From assembly GCF_004339725.1 (NCBI RefSeq), contig NZ_SMGK01000003.1, positions 131,380-195,379 of the forward strand: a stretch of 64,000 nt of DNA, in the 5' to 3' direction. The position numbers and the translations under genes are program-made. The DNA comes from Acidipila rosea (lineage in GTDB: Bacteria; Acidobacteriota; Terriglobia; Terriglobales; Acidobacteriaceae). The notes beneath the pieces were generated by a model. That model did not search any database. It was not told the DNA's origin and worked only from the letters and a program-made list of their open reading frames with translations. Shown one piece after another: positions 8,317 through 17,093 of the stretch (position 1 is the stretch's first letter; the number at the start of each line of letters is the position of its first letter).

Positions 8317-9921
8317 TTGGCATCGGAAGAAGAAATGGCGCTTGCACTGCGGGGTGGTGGTAACGGAAAGCCGCCGCGCTGGATGATCTGGACAGGTCTA
8401 TCATTGGCTATTCTGGCTATTGCAGCCCTTGTCGGGGCCGACATCATGATGCGCCGTGCAGAACCTCTTCTCAAAAGCCGCCTGATCGATACGCTGGAAA
8501 CGCGCTTCGACAGCCGTGTGGAACTCGACAAATTCGATGTATCGGTAATGCATGGTTTTGAAGTATCTGGCAGCGGCCTGCGCCTTTATCCCCGGTATCT
8601 GGATCGGGATGAACCCAACTACTCCGTCGCGCAGTTCTCCTTTCGGACGCCGTGGATGCAGCTGCTTCGAACGCCCATGCACATCAACCGCATTTTCGTT
8701 TCAGGGCTGAAGATCAGCATTCCTCCCAAGAGCGTCCGCAGGCGCGCTCCCAAACACAACGTTGATCGAAAGCACAATCGCATCAAGATCGCTTTCGGCG
8801 AGATGTTGATCGAAGACATGACCCTGCTGATCGAGACTGAAAAGCCTGGCCATAAGCCGCTAGACTTCGACATCCAGCATGTGCAGCTGACCACAACCGG
8901 ACCGGGAAAGCCGCTCAAGTTTGAGGCTATGCTTGTGAATGCCAAGCCTGTGGGGAACATTGTTTCCAAAGGCTATTTTGGGCCGTTCAATGCGGATTAT
9001 CCAGGGGAGACGCCGGTGCAGGGTGACTATGCCTTTCGCGATGCGGACCTGAGCACCACCAAAGGCATTGCCGGCATTCTCTCTTCAAACGGAAGCTATC
9101 GCGGCTGGCTCAACAACATCACCGTTGATGGCGAGACGGATACGCCGGACTTCCGTCTCGATACGAGCAACCACCCGGTTCACCTCAAGACGCAGTTCCA
9201 TGCGATCGTGGATGGAACCAATGGCGATACCTACCTGGAGCCCGTCACGGCACAGTTTCGCAATACGCATCTCACCGCAAGCGGCAAGATCGTCCGCGCG
9301 CAAGATCAACCCGGCCATCACATCACGCTCGATGTCGTACTCGACCATGCCCGTATAGAAGATCTGCTGATGCTGGGCGTGAAGACGACTCCGCCGGTAA
9401 TGAACGGAGCGGTGCGCATGCGCACGTCGCTGGACCTGCCCCCGGGCAAGATTCCGGTTTCAGAGAAGATCAGGCTTAAAGGTCATTTCGACATCAGCGA
9501 CGCGTTGTTTTCCAGCGAGAAAATTCAGAGCCGTATCGATGAGCTGAGCCTGCGGAGCCAAGGCAAACCGAAGCTGGCCAAGCTCGATGAAGGCGCGGAT
9601 ATTCGAGCCGATATCTCCGGCTCGTTCGCGCTGGCAGCGCGAAAGCTATCCCTGCACGACCTGGCTTTTCGCGTTCCCGGAACGGACGTGAGCCTGGATG
9701 GCACCTATTCGCTGGATGGCAAGGAATTCGACTTTCACGGCCGGGCCCGTCTGCAGGCGAAGGCCTCTCACATGGTGACAGGCTGGAAGGCGCTGATGCT
9801 GAAGCCGGTCGATCCATTTCTGTCGAAAGATGGCGCAGGGACAGTCGTTCCCATCAAGATCACAGGAACTAATTCAGCACCGAAGATCGGTCTTGATTTC
9901 GGACATAAGGATAGCGACTGA
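8317..9921 (+). CDS. AsmA-like membrane-anchored protein
   Basis: About 534 residues with one N-terminal membrane helix (WMIWTGLSLAILAIAALVG). It is followed by LLKSRLIDTLETRFDSRVELDKFDV, the segment typical of AsmA/YhdP-like proteins, and by a long beta-rich region. Such proteins span the periplasm and are implicated in lipid transport or outer-membrane assembly; the role here is inferred from the architecture. I favour the TTG at 8317 because AAGAGG lies nine bases upstream; a TTG at 8308 touches that site, and an ATG at 8335 is also possible. Upstream (8161-8316) is a divergent promoter region shared with trehalase. Confidence 0.7.
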   Translation: MASEEEMALALRGGGNGKPPRWMIWTGLSLAILAIAALVGADIMMRRAEPLLKSRLIDTLETRFDSRVELDKFDVSVMHGFEVSGSGLRLYPRYLDRDEPNYSVAQFSFRTPWMQLLRTPMHINRIFVSGLKISIPPKSVRRRAPKHNVDRKHNRIKIAFGEMLIEDMTLLIETEKPGHKPLDFDIQHVQLTTTGPGKPLKFEAMLVNAKPVGNIVSKGYFGPFNADYPGETPVQGDYAFRDADLSTTKGIAGILSSNGSYRGWLNNITVDGETDTPDFRLDTSNHPVHLKTQFHAIVDGTNGDTYLEPVTAQFRNTHLTASGKIVRAQDQPGHHITLDVVLDHARIEDLLMLGVKTTPPVMNGAVRMRTSLDLPPGKIPVSEKIRLKGHFDISDALFSSEKIQSRIDELSLRSQGKPKLAKLDEGADIRADISGSFALAARKLSLHDLAFRVPGTDVSLDGTYSLDGKEFDFHGRARLQAKASHMVTGWKALMLKPVDPFLSKDGAGTVVPIKITGTNSAPKIGLDFGHKDSD

Positions 9922-10008
9922 TTCACCCTGGGCTTGAGAATGTGTTAGTTTCGCTGGCGGAGCCTTAGATAGATGTACCCGTACTTTTTCAGGGAGGGAT
10001 TTAAAAAA

Positions 10009-11784
10009 ATGACACAACTTACAAAGCGTGCATCCATGGCGCTGGCTGCAATGTTGCTAGCGACCGGCCTGCTCGGCGCGCCGCAACTTTTCGCGCAGAC
10101 GCATGCTGTCGCCACCACCGCGACCCAGAATGCTGAGCCATGGTGGAAGCACGCCGTTATTTACGAGGTGTATCCGCGCAGTTTCCAGGACACGAATAAC
10201 GACGGTATTGGGGATCTCAACGGAATTACGCAGCACCTCGACTACCTGAAAGTACTGGGCGTGGATGCGATCTGGCTTACGCCTATCTATCCTTCGCCGC
10301 AGGTCGACTTCGGCTACGACATCTCGAACTATGAGGCCGTTGATCCTCAGTACGGCACGATGAAGGATTTCGACCACCTGGTTGCGGAAGCGAAGAAGCG
10401 CAACATCCGCATCATCATGGACCTGGTGCTCAACCACACGTCAGACAAGAGTCCATGGTTCATCGAATCGCGCAGTTCAAAGACAAACCCGAAGCGCAAC
10501 TGGTACATGTGGCACGACGGCACCGCGCCTGGCCCGGGTCATCCGCCTAACAACTGGCAATCTGACTTCGGGCACTCCGCATGGGAATACGATGCGAAGA
10601 CCGGCCAGTACTACTACCATAAGTTTTATATTCAACAGCCGGACCTGAACTGGAACAACCCGCAGGTGCGTAAGGCGATGTACGGCGTCGAGCGCTTCTG
10701 GATCAATCGCGGCGTGGATGGCTTCCGCCTCGATGCCATCACGACCCTCTTTGAAGATCCGAAGATGCGCGACGATCTGCCCGTGCTCGATGCGAACGGA
10801 AAGCAGAAGATCAACGAGTTTGGCGATCCGCAGCTCAACGATACGATGACCAACAACCTGCCGGAGGTGCATGACGTGTTGCGCGAGCTGCGCAAGGTGA
10901 GCGACAGCTACAAGGGCCGTAACGTTGTGCTCATCGGAGAGACATATCTGAACAACATTGGCGATCTCAAGAAGATGTACGGCGCCAATGACGATGAACT
11001 GAACCTGCCGATGGATATGCAGATCGGCTTCATCAACAAGCTCGATGTGGGGCTCTTCCGCCAGCGCATCAACGAGGCGCAGACTGAAATCGACGGCAAC
11101 CTGCCGCTGATCGTTTTCGACAACCACGATAATGAGCGCTGGGATCGCTATGGCGACGGCACCCACAACCAGGATATTGGCCGCGTGCTTGCGACCATTC
11201 TCTTCGCTACCCGCGATACGGCAATGATGTATTACGGCGATGAGATAGCCATGGTCACCACTCCTCCCACGCGCAAGGAGGACGTGAAGGACCCGGTGGG
11301 CATTACCGGGTGGCCTAAGAACAAGGGCCGCGATGGCGAACGCACGCCGATGCAGTGGAATGATGGACCGAATGCCGGTTTTACAGGGCCGAATGTGAAG
11401 CCCTGGCTGCCGATCCCTCCGAGCTACAAGCAGAGCAATGTCAAGACCGAGGTTGCTGACTTCGACTCGATGCTCAACTGGTACAAGGAGCTCATCACCC
11501 TGCGCCGCGATAATCCTGCCATTAAAGACGGCAAGAACATCATGCTGAACACCAGCGATAACAACGTCCTGTCGTGGTTGCGCCAGGCTCCTGGCCAGCC
11601 AGCGGTCGTGGTGGCCTGCAACTTTACCGCGCAGCCGCAGAAGGTCAGCTTCGACCTGTCCTCGCAGGGCATCACCAGCAAGCAGGCCAAGACGCTGATG
11701 AAGACGCCGGGCTCAAGCGATCCGGCCTCACTCGACAGCGTTAACCTGCCGCCGTTCGGTGTTTATATCGGTCAAGTACAGTAA
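10009..11784 (+). CDS. Secreted GH13 alpha-glucosidase / oligo-glucosidase
   Basis: A 591-residue exported GH13 enzyme. The signal peptide is MTQLTKRASMALAAMLLATG, ending near LFAQ. The barrel starts at WWKHAVIYEVYPRSF. The conserved DLVLNH (about 138-143) is present. The catalytic triad is D242 in DGFRLDAI, E311 in LIGETY and D374 in FDNHDN. The segment GERTPMQWNDGPNAGF is typical of oligo-1,6-glucosidases, sucrose hydrolases and trehalulose synthases, so it acts on short alpha-glucosides rather than starch. The ATG at 10009 is chosen because AGGGAGGGA lies just upstream and the signal peptide starts there; an in-frame ATG at 9973 would add 12 residues before it. It stands alone on the plus strand. 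Confidence 0.88.
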   Translation: MTQLTKRASMALAAMLLATGLLGAPQLFAQTHAVATTATQNAEPWWKHAVIYEVYPRSFQDTNNDGIGDLNGITQHLDYLKVLGVDAIWLTPIYPSPQVDFGYDISNYEAVDPQYGTMKDFDHLVAEAKKRNIRIIMDLVLNHTSDKSPWFIESRSSKTNPKRNWYMWHDGTAPGPGHPPNNWQSDFGHSAWEYDAKTGQYYYHKFYIQQPDLNWNNPQVRKAMYGVERFWINRGVDGFRLDAITTLFEDPKMRDDLPVLDANGKQKINEFGDPQLNDTMTNNLPEVHDVLRELRKVSDSYKGRNVVLIGETYLNNIGDLKKMYGANDDELNLPMDMQIGFINKLDVGLFRQRINEAQTEIDGNLPLIVFDNHDNERWDRYGDGTHNQDIGRVLATILFATRDTAMMYYGDEIAMVTTPPTRKEDVKDPVGITGWPKNKGRDGERTPMQWNDGPNAGFTGPNVKPWLPIPPSYKQSNVKTEVADFDSMLNWYKELITLRRDNPAIKDGKNIMLNTSDNNVLSWLRQAPGQPAVVVACNFTAQPQKVSFDLSSQGITSKQAKTLMKTPGSSDPASLDSVNLPPFGVYIGQVQ

Positions 11785-11804
11785 TCGCCAGATGAGAACG
11801 GGTG

Positions 11805-11845
11805 CCCCACTTAAGCGCAGCTTCTCGGCGTTAGAGTGGGGTTTC
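11805..11845. terminator. Hairpin between convergent genes
   Basis: CCCCACT (11805-11811) pairs with AGTGGGG (11835-11841), extended by TAA/TTA with one bulge, followed by TTT. It lies between the GH13 gene and the minus-strand YcxB-like gene, whose stop falls inside the stem. Confidence 0.45.
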
Positions 11846-12428
11846 CCGGCTCAGGGCTAGTTCAGCGCCGGCATTGCAGCGCTGCTCAAGCAGGCGGCGA
11901 AGCTCTTCCTTCTGATCCTGGGTGAGCCCTCTCTTGGGAATGACATGCATCGTGCGCTGCGGTCCCTTCAGCACGAAGACCAGATCACCCTCCCGCCACT
12001 TTTTGTAGCCGCTCCACGGACGAAAATCCATCCGTCTCTCGCGGTTTTCAAAGCGGACTCCATCGCTGTCGACTGACAGGACCCGTGGTGAGCGCTCGAT
12101 CTTTTTTCTCATAGCCGGCTTGTGCAGCCCGGGCCGCAAAGAAGATACGGTAGCCGAAGACAGCCGCCAGTGCGGCAAAAAGCAGCCACTGGGCATGCCC
12201 TTGAAGCCGCGGATCGGCCGCGATGGCTGACAGCACTATGACGGCAGAGACGGCCTGGATTGCGAGCCTTCCCTTGGACGGATGCAGCGTCTGCCTGAGC
12301 CGCGCACGGACGCTGCCGCGGAGCAGCCTGGGGACGAAGAGAGTATTGGATTCCTGCAGTTCCTCGACCGTAACCGGTCCCTGGATTTCCATGCCAGAAA
12401 CCATAGCACAGCCAATGGCGAAGGCCAT
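11831..12428 (-). pseudogene. YcxB-like membrane protein gene broken by a one-base frameshift
   Basis: Two overlapping minus-strand frames carry the two halves of one protein. The first half (start at 12428, or better 12392 for MEIQGPV) has a soluble head and two hydrophobic helices (LAIQAVSAVIVLSAIAA; WLLFAALAAVFGYRIFF), ending GYEKK. The second half, beginning IERSPRVLSVDSDGVRFE, carries the YcxB-like C-terminal module with WSGYKKWREGDLVFVL and VIPKRGLT. The frames meet at six A's on the coding strand (T's at 12102-12107). With five A's the codons read GAG AAA AAG ATC and join them into one protein of about 186-198 residues, a normal size for the family. Either the gene is inactive, or slippage restores the frame, or the base is a sequencing error. 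Confidence 0.7.
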
Positions 12429-12436
12429 CGGCTGTG

Positions 12437-14686
12437 CTATGGTGCGCCGACCTTATCCAGCCGGAAAGCTGCCGCCTGGAAGTCGCCGCGCAGGCTGAGA
12501 GCAATGCCGTGATTCATCCAGTAGGCGCCGCTTGCTGTCTCGGGAAGCGGTGCTGCCATCATGCGCGCTGCAGCGCCATCTGGTTGAGAGCTGATCCAGT
12601 GAATGCGGTATTGAGCACCAGGGTCGAGGCCGTGGAGGAAGATGGAGGGAAAGGGATAGCCGAACTGGCTGGAGTGAAGGAGTGCGAAGACCACGGCCTG
12701 GCTGCCATTCTGCGCGACCGATTCCGTCACGGAGTGCTCGCTGTCCTGCTGTGGAGAGATCAGGCGGTAGAGCCTTCCGTGCTGCACGGTTTCGCGAATT
12801 TCCTTGTACTCGCCGATCAGTTGCTTTGCTGTTGCGAAATCTTCCGGCTGCCACTTGTTCAGGTTCGCGCCCACGCCCAGCGAACCCTGCATCGACGAGA
12901 GAAACCGGTACTCAACAGAGGTGGTACGGTTGTTGACCCAGTTGGGCGAGTCCGTCACCCACGCCATCATTACGCCAGGGGTGTAGGCGTAGGTGAAGCC
13001 GTCCTGAATACTGAGCCGGTCGAATGGATCCGTATTGTCCGAAGGCCATACTTCATCGGTGTAGCGCAGAATGCCGAGATCGACACGTCCACCGCCGCCT
13101 GAGCAGGATTCGATCTCAAGCCCGGGATGTTTTGCACGCAGCTCCTGAAGAATGGAGTAGAGGTTCTGGGTGTATTTCACATAGACCTGCTGCTCGTCCT
13201 CCGCACCTGCCGCGGGCCATCCCGGCTCTGACCAATTGCGGTTGTAGTCCCATTTAAGAAAGGCAATATCGTTTTCGTTGAGCAGCTTGTCGAGGAAGCC
13301 GTAGACGTAGTCGCGCACATCCTGCCGCGCCAGGTTGAGCACCAGCTGGTTGCGGCCCTGCGTGCGCGGGCGTCCGGGAAAGTTGAGCACCCAGTCAGGG
13401 TGTTTGCGATAGAGATCGCTATCGGGGTTGACCATCTCGGGCTCGACCCACAGGCCAAAGTCCATGCCGAGAGAGTGGACCTTGTCAATGAGGGGCTTCA
13501 GTCCGTGGGGAAACTTCTGCGGGTTTACGTACCAGTCGCCCAGTCCGGCGTGGTCGTCTTTGCGCTGGCCAAACCAGCCGTCGTCCATTACGAAGCGCTC
13601 CACGCCGATGGAGGCGGCCTTCTCGGCGAGCGCCTCCTGGCCCGCTTCGTTTACGTCAAAGCCTGTCGCCTCCCACGAGTTGTAGAGTACGGGGCGGGGG
13701 CGTGGATGGGGCGCCTGCGGCAGGATCTTCGTGAGCTCAAACCGATGCAGCAGCCGGGACGCTCCACCCACGCCATGTTGCGTGAAGCCGCCATAGAAGA
13801 CCGGCGACACCAGCTTCTCGCCCGGCGCCAGCCTGTAGCTGAAGTCGAAGGGGTTGTAGCCGCCGGTGACGCGCACCTGGTTGAGCGCGTCCTGCTCGAC
13901 AGTGATGCGCCAGGAGCCGCTCCAGGCGAGCGCGCCAAACCATACATCCCCGGTTTCTTCATTGCCGGTGCTGCCGCGCTCGATGGCGAACCAGGGGTTG
14001 TTCTGGTGGCCAGTCGAACCGCGTCGGCTCTCCAGCACACGCGCGCCGGGATGCACGGCCTCGTGCTGGACGTGGTCCTCTCCTGCCCAGCGGCCTGTCA
14101 GGTAGTAGAGCGAATAATCTGTGCCCTGCGGCAGAGCCCAGGTGGCTGCCGCCGCCTGCATGATGGTCAGGGGCTGCCGGGTCCGGTTCTCAATCTCGGC
14201 AGAGCGGCCAAGGATTCCAGTGGACGGATCGATTTCGTAGTGAAGGGTTACGAACACGTCGCGCTCAACATCCTTGAGAACCAGCGTCAATGAGTCGCCG
14301 TCAATGTGGTGTGAGACGTAGTGCAGCACCAGGTCCCGATTGCCGTCGGGGAAGGTTATCTTGAGTGCCGGCTCATAGTAGAGCCCGGCGCCCCATCCTG
14401 CGAACTCCTGCGGAGTTGTGCTTGTCGGCATGTCAAACGAGGCGACGCCCGAGTTGGTGTGCGCGGCCGGCAGGGGATCGCCTTTGGCAAGCTGCGCTCC
14501 CCAGTAGAGAGGCTGGACCTCGTCGAGATCGTTGACTCCGAAGGCGTAGGTGATGCCGCCCCCGTCGAGGCGGAAGACGCGCGTCTGCGCGTCATAGCTG
14601 ATCTGGTTCCGGGCTGGCTGGGCGAAGGCCGCGCCGGAGGCGAGGGTCATAAGCAGGAGGGTGTTGCAGAGTCCGCGCAATTGCAT
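12437..14686 (-). CDS. Secreted alpha-galactosidase (GH36)
   Basis: About 749 residues from the ATG at 14686, which begins a clear signal peptide (MQLRGLCNTLLLMTLASGAA, then FAQ); further in-frame ATGs upstream would put 45 unrelated residues before it. The GH36 barrel has FVMDDGWFG, then GLWVEPEMVNPDS, then KWDYNRNW with the nucleophile Asp (about 13230-13255), then ESCSGGGGRVDLG, then SDNTDPFDRL with the acid/base Asp. An N-terminal beta-sandwich precedes it and a C-terminal beta domain follows. It removes terminal alpha-galactosyl units from raffinose-type oligosaccharides or galactomannan. It is divergent from the MBL-fold gene across only 55 bp, and the YcxB-like gene lies just after it on the same strand. 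Confidence 0.92.
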   Translation of the reverse strand: MQLRGLCNTLLLMTLASGAAFAQPARNQISYDAQTRVFRLDGGGITYAFGVNDLDEVQPLYWGAQLAKGDPLPAAHTNSGVASFDMPTSTTPQEFAGWGAGLYYEPALKITFPDGNRDLVLHYVSHHIDGDSLTLVLKDVERDVFVTLHYEIDPSTGILGRSAEIENRTRQPLTIMQAAAATWALPQGTDYSLYYLTGRWAGEDHVQHEAVHPGARVLESRRGSTGHQNNPWFAIERGSTGNEETGDVWFGALAWSGSWRITVEQDALNQVRVTGGYNPFDFSYRLAPGEKLVSPVFYGGFTQHGVGGASRLLHRFELTKILPQAPHPRPRPVLYNSWEATGFDVNEAGQEALAEKAASIGVERFVMDDGWFGQRKDDHAGLGDWYVNPQKFPHGLKPLIDKVHSLGMDFGLWVEPEMVNPDSDLYRKHPDWVLNFPGRPRTQGRNQLVLNLARQDVRDYVYGFLDKLLNENDIAFLKWDYNRNWSEPGWPAAGAEDEQQVYVKYTQNLYSILQELRAKHPGLEIESCSGGGGRVDLGILRYTDEVWPSDNTDPFDRLSIQDGFTYAYTPGVMMAWVTDSPNWVNNRTTSVEYRFLSSMQGSLGVGANLNKWQPEDFATAKQLIGEYKEIRETVQHGRLYRLISPQQDSEHSVTESVAQNGSQAVVFALLHSSQFGYPFPSIFLHGLDPGAQYRIHWISSQPDGAAARMMAAPLPETASGAYWMNHGIALSLRGDFQAAAFRLDKVGAP

Positions 14687-14741
14687 AGGGTGCCATCTTA
14701 CCGCGTGCGGAGTTACATTGTTCAAGCGGAGAATATTGACC

Positions 14742-15788
14742 ATGCGATTTGCGTTTCGTTTGCTGCTCACCCTTCTTGTCCTGATCCCGGCCTCGCTGAT
14801 CTTTGCTGCGAGCGCACCCATGAGCGGACCTTTGACGGTCTATTTCATCGATGTTGAGGGCGGCCAGTCGACGCTCTTCGTTACCCCGGACAAGCACTCC
14901 CTGCTGGTCGATACGGGGTGGCCGGACCACAGCGACCGCGATGCCGACCGCATCGTGGCGGCAGCGAAGGACGCGGGTCTGGAGCACATCGACTATGTAC
15001 TGATCACCCACTTCCACGTGGACCACGTGGGCGGCGTGCCTCAGCTCGCGTCGAAGATCAAGATTGGCACCTTCATCGACCATGGGGTCAACCGCGAAAC
15101 ATCAGACGCTGCGACGGAGAAGGGTTACGAGGCCTACAAGGCGCTCCTCGCGACCGGAAAGTACAAGCGCATCACTCCCAAGCTCGGCGACACGCTGCCG
15201 ATTCCGGGACTGCATGCTGTCGTAGTCAGCGAAGACGGCAATCTGATCCAGAAGCCGCTGCCTGGCGGAGGAGAAGCGAACCAGTACTGCGCCAGTTCGC
15301 CGGAAAAGCCGGCCGACCAGACCGAGAATGCCCGCTCGCTCGGTATCGCGATGACCTATGGCAAGCTGCGCATGATCGACCTTGGCGACCTGACCTGGGA
15401 CAAGGAGCGGTCGCTCGTCTGCCCAGCGAACAAGCTGGGACACGTGGACATCTACATCGTTTCGCACCACGGCTGGGACCATTCGAGCAGCCCCGCTTTT
15501 GTCGATGGCCTTGCTCCTCGCGTTGCCATCATGGATAACGGCGAGACGAAGGGCGGGTCGGCTTCGACGCTTGATATTATCCGCAAGTCGCCCCGTCTGG
15601 AAACTCTGTGGCAGCTGCATGCCTCAGCCGAAGGGGGAGCAGCGCACAACACGCCGGACCAGTACATTGCCAACCTGATGGGGCCGCCCGATGTTGGGAA
15701 CTATCTCAAGCTCACGGCCATGCAGAATGGCAGCTTCTCCGTCTACAACCCGCGTACCAGGGCAACGAAGGACTACGCGGCGAAGTAA
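14742..15788 (+). CDS. Secreted metallo-beta-lactamase-fold hydrolase (ComEC-like MBL domain)
   Basis: A 348-residue exported protein with signal peptide MRFAFRLLLTLLVLIPASLI, ending near FAAS. The metal site is THFHVDH (H90, H92, D94, H95). The start YFIDVEGGQSTLF, then LLVDTGW, resembles the MBL domain of ComEC/Rec2 proteins. Later HHGWDHSS and VAIMDNG supply further ligands. The substrate is unknown; phosphodiester or nucleotide hydrolysis is typical of the subgroup. The ATG at 14742 has AAGCGGAGA upstream. The next gene, a gamma-carbonic anhydrase, follows after 25 bp and is probably co-transcribed. Confidence 0.8.
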   Translation: MRFAFRLLLTLLVLIPASLIFAASAPMSGPLTVYFIDVEGGQSTLFVTPDKHSLLVDTGWPDHSDRDADRIVAAAKDAGLEHIDYVLITHFHVDHVGGVPQLASKIKIGTFIDHGVNRETSDAATEKGYEAYKALLATGKYKRITPKLGDTLPIPGLHAVVVSEDGNLIQKPLPGGGEANQYCASSPEKPADQTENARSLGIAMTYGKLRMIDLGDLTWDKERSLVCPANKLGHVDIYIVSHHGWDHSSSPAFVDGLAPRVAIMDNGETKGGSASTLDIIRKSPRLETLWQLHASAEGGAAHNTPDQYIANLMGPPDVGNYLKLTAMQNGSFSVYNPRTRATKDYAAK

Positions 15789-15813
15789 ACTGGAGACTCA
15801 GGAGAGTCTCCCC

Positions 15814-16338
15814 ATGATCCGGAGCTATCAGGGCCACACGCCCGTCATTCCCGCGAGTTGCTACGTCGATGTATCGGCACAGGTTTTGGGCGACGTGACC
15901 CTCGGCGAACACTCGAGCCTGTGGATGAATACAGTCCTGCGCGGCGATGTACATTCGATCCGCGTCGGTGCGCACTCCAATGTGCAGGACTGCGCCGTGC
16001 TGCATGGCATGCGCAACACTTATCCGGTCATCGTGGGGGACTGGGTGACGATTGGCCACAATGCCACAGTGCACGGCTGCGTCATCGAGGATGCCTGCCT
16101 CATCGGAATGGGAGCGCGGGTGCTGAACAACGCACGCATTGGCGAGGGCTCGATTATTGCGGCGGGAGCGGTTGTGCCGGAAAACACAATCGTTCCGCCC
16201 AACACCCTTTGGGCGGGAGTGCCCGCAAAGCAGCGCAAAACGCTGACCTCCGACGACCGCGAAATGATCCTCAAGTACGCGCGGAACTATCTCGACTACA
16301 CGAAGATCTACCTGGAAGAGCGAAAAGCCTGGTTGTAA
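15814..16338 (+). CDS. Gamma-class carbonic anhydrase-like protein
   Basis: A 174-residue left-handed beta-helix protein built of hexapeptide repeats (such as VLGDVTLGEHSSLWMNTVLR and VIEDACLIGMGA). The three metal histidines of the gamma-CA family are in place: H64 in DCAVLHG and H82 and H87 in GHNATVHGC. This supports CO2 hydration, although many YrdA/PaaY-type homologues have low activity. The ATG is preceded by CAGGAGAG. An earlier in-frame start would overlap the upstream gene without a ribosome site. The terminal segment (YARNYLDYTKIYLEERKAWL) is the usual helical tail. Confidence 0.88.
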   Translation: MIRSYQGHTPVIPASCYVDVSAQVLGDVTLGEHSSLWMNTVLRGDVHSIRVGAHSNVQDCAVLHGMRNTYPVIVGDWVTIGHNATVHGCVIEDACLIGMGARVLNNARIGEGSIIAAGAVVPENTIVPPNTLWAGVPAKQRKTLTSDDREMILKYARNYLDYTKIYLEERKAWL

Positions 16339-16341
16339 GTC

Positions 16342-17067
16342 TCAAGCCCAGGCATCTACCGTGACGAAGCGGACGCCCTGCGCCTTAGCTTCAGGAACGA
16401 GAGCCGCTGTTGCGGCGACCGTGTGGCTGCGGTCCAGACCCAGCCCCGCCTGGCCTCCGTCGTGGAGCAGCAGGTTCGAGCCAGCCCCATGCCCCCGATT
16501 CTTGCGGATGCCCGCTTGCAGATGTGTTTGGATCGTCGATGCGGTCGCGCTTCTGCGCCAGTCGTAGCCCATCGCGTTCCACAGCACCGGCGCAAGGCCG
16601 AGCTCACGCGCAGCGCGGAGCACATCGGGACGTCGCGCCCCATGGGGCGGACGGAAGTAGCGCACCGGCGCTCCCAGCGTATCTTCAAGAGCAGCGTTGC
16701 AGTCGATCAGCTCCTGCTTTGCTCGCCGGGGTGAGCGAAACAGCAGCGCGGGATGGGTCATCGTGTGGTTGCCCACGAGATGGCCCGCGTCGAGAACCGC
16801 CCGCGCGATCTTGGGACGCTGGCGAACAAAGCGTCCAATCAGGAAAAACGTCGCACGCACCTGGTGCTTCGCAAGCACATCGAGGAGTTGCTGGGTATAA
16901 ATCTCATTCGGACCGTCGTCGTAGGTCAGGGCGAACTCCTGCGGATCGCGCCCGGCCACGATAACCCTGCCGAAGAGCTGAGAAGTCGGCCACATGGCAG
17001 CGTAGGCATAACCGCCCGCAGCCAGAAAGGCCGTGGCGGCGCCGGTCGCTTCAAGTGCAGGATGCAT
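16342..17067 (-). CDS. Polysaccharide deacetylase (NodB domain)
   Basis: A 241-residue protein with an N-terminal hydrophobic stretch (ATAFLAAGGYAYAAMW) that suggests a membrane anchor or export. The NodB domain has TYDDGP (D50, D51), HTMTHP (H101, H105), RPPHGARRPD and a late LLLHDGG, the five expected motifs. It removes N- or O-acetyl groups from a cell-wall or extracellular glycan; the exact substrate is unknown. It lies 26 bp after panC on the same strand and may share its transcript. It is convergent, three bases apart, with the carbonic anhydrase gene. Its NodB domain is distinct from the one in the fusion at 39-43 kb. Confidence 0.87.
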   Translation of the reverse strand: MHPALEATGAATAFLAAGGYAYAAMWPTSQLFGRVIVAGRDPQEFALTYDDGPNEIYTQQLLDVLAKHQVRATFFLIGRFVRQRPKIARAVLDAGHLVGNHTMTHPALLFRSPRRAKQELIDCNAALEDTLGAPVRYFRPPHGARRPDVLRAARELGLAPVLWNAMGYDWRRSATASTIQTHLQAGIRKNRGHGAGSNLLLHDGGQAGLGLDRSHTVAATAALVPEAKAQGVRFVTVDAWA

Positions 17068-17093
17068 TGTGTTTAGTGTAGCTTGGCCGCTGG

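Noticed and set aside
12095..12110. Programmed -1 frameshift at the A-run in the YcxB-like gene
   Set aside because: The A-run resembles a slippery site, but the phase is wrong: joining the halves needs +1 or loss of one A.
13400..14293. A 297-codon plus-strand frame opposite the GH36 gene
   Set aside because: It is antisense to a fully motif-supported alpha-galactosidase and shows no domain pattern. High GC content creates such shadows.
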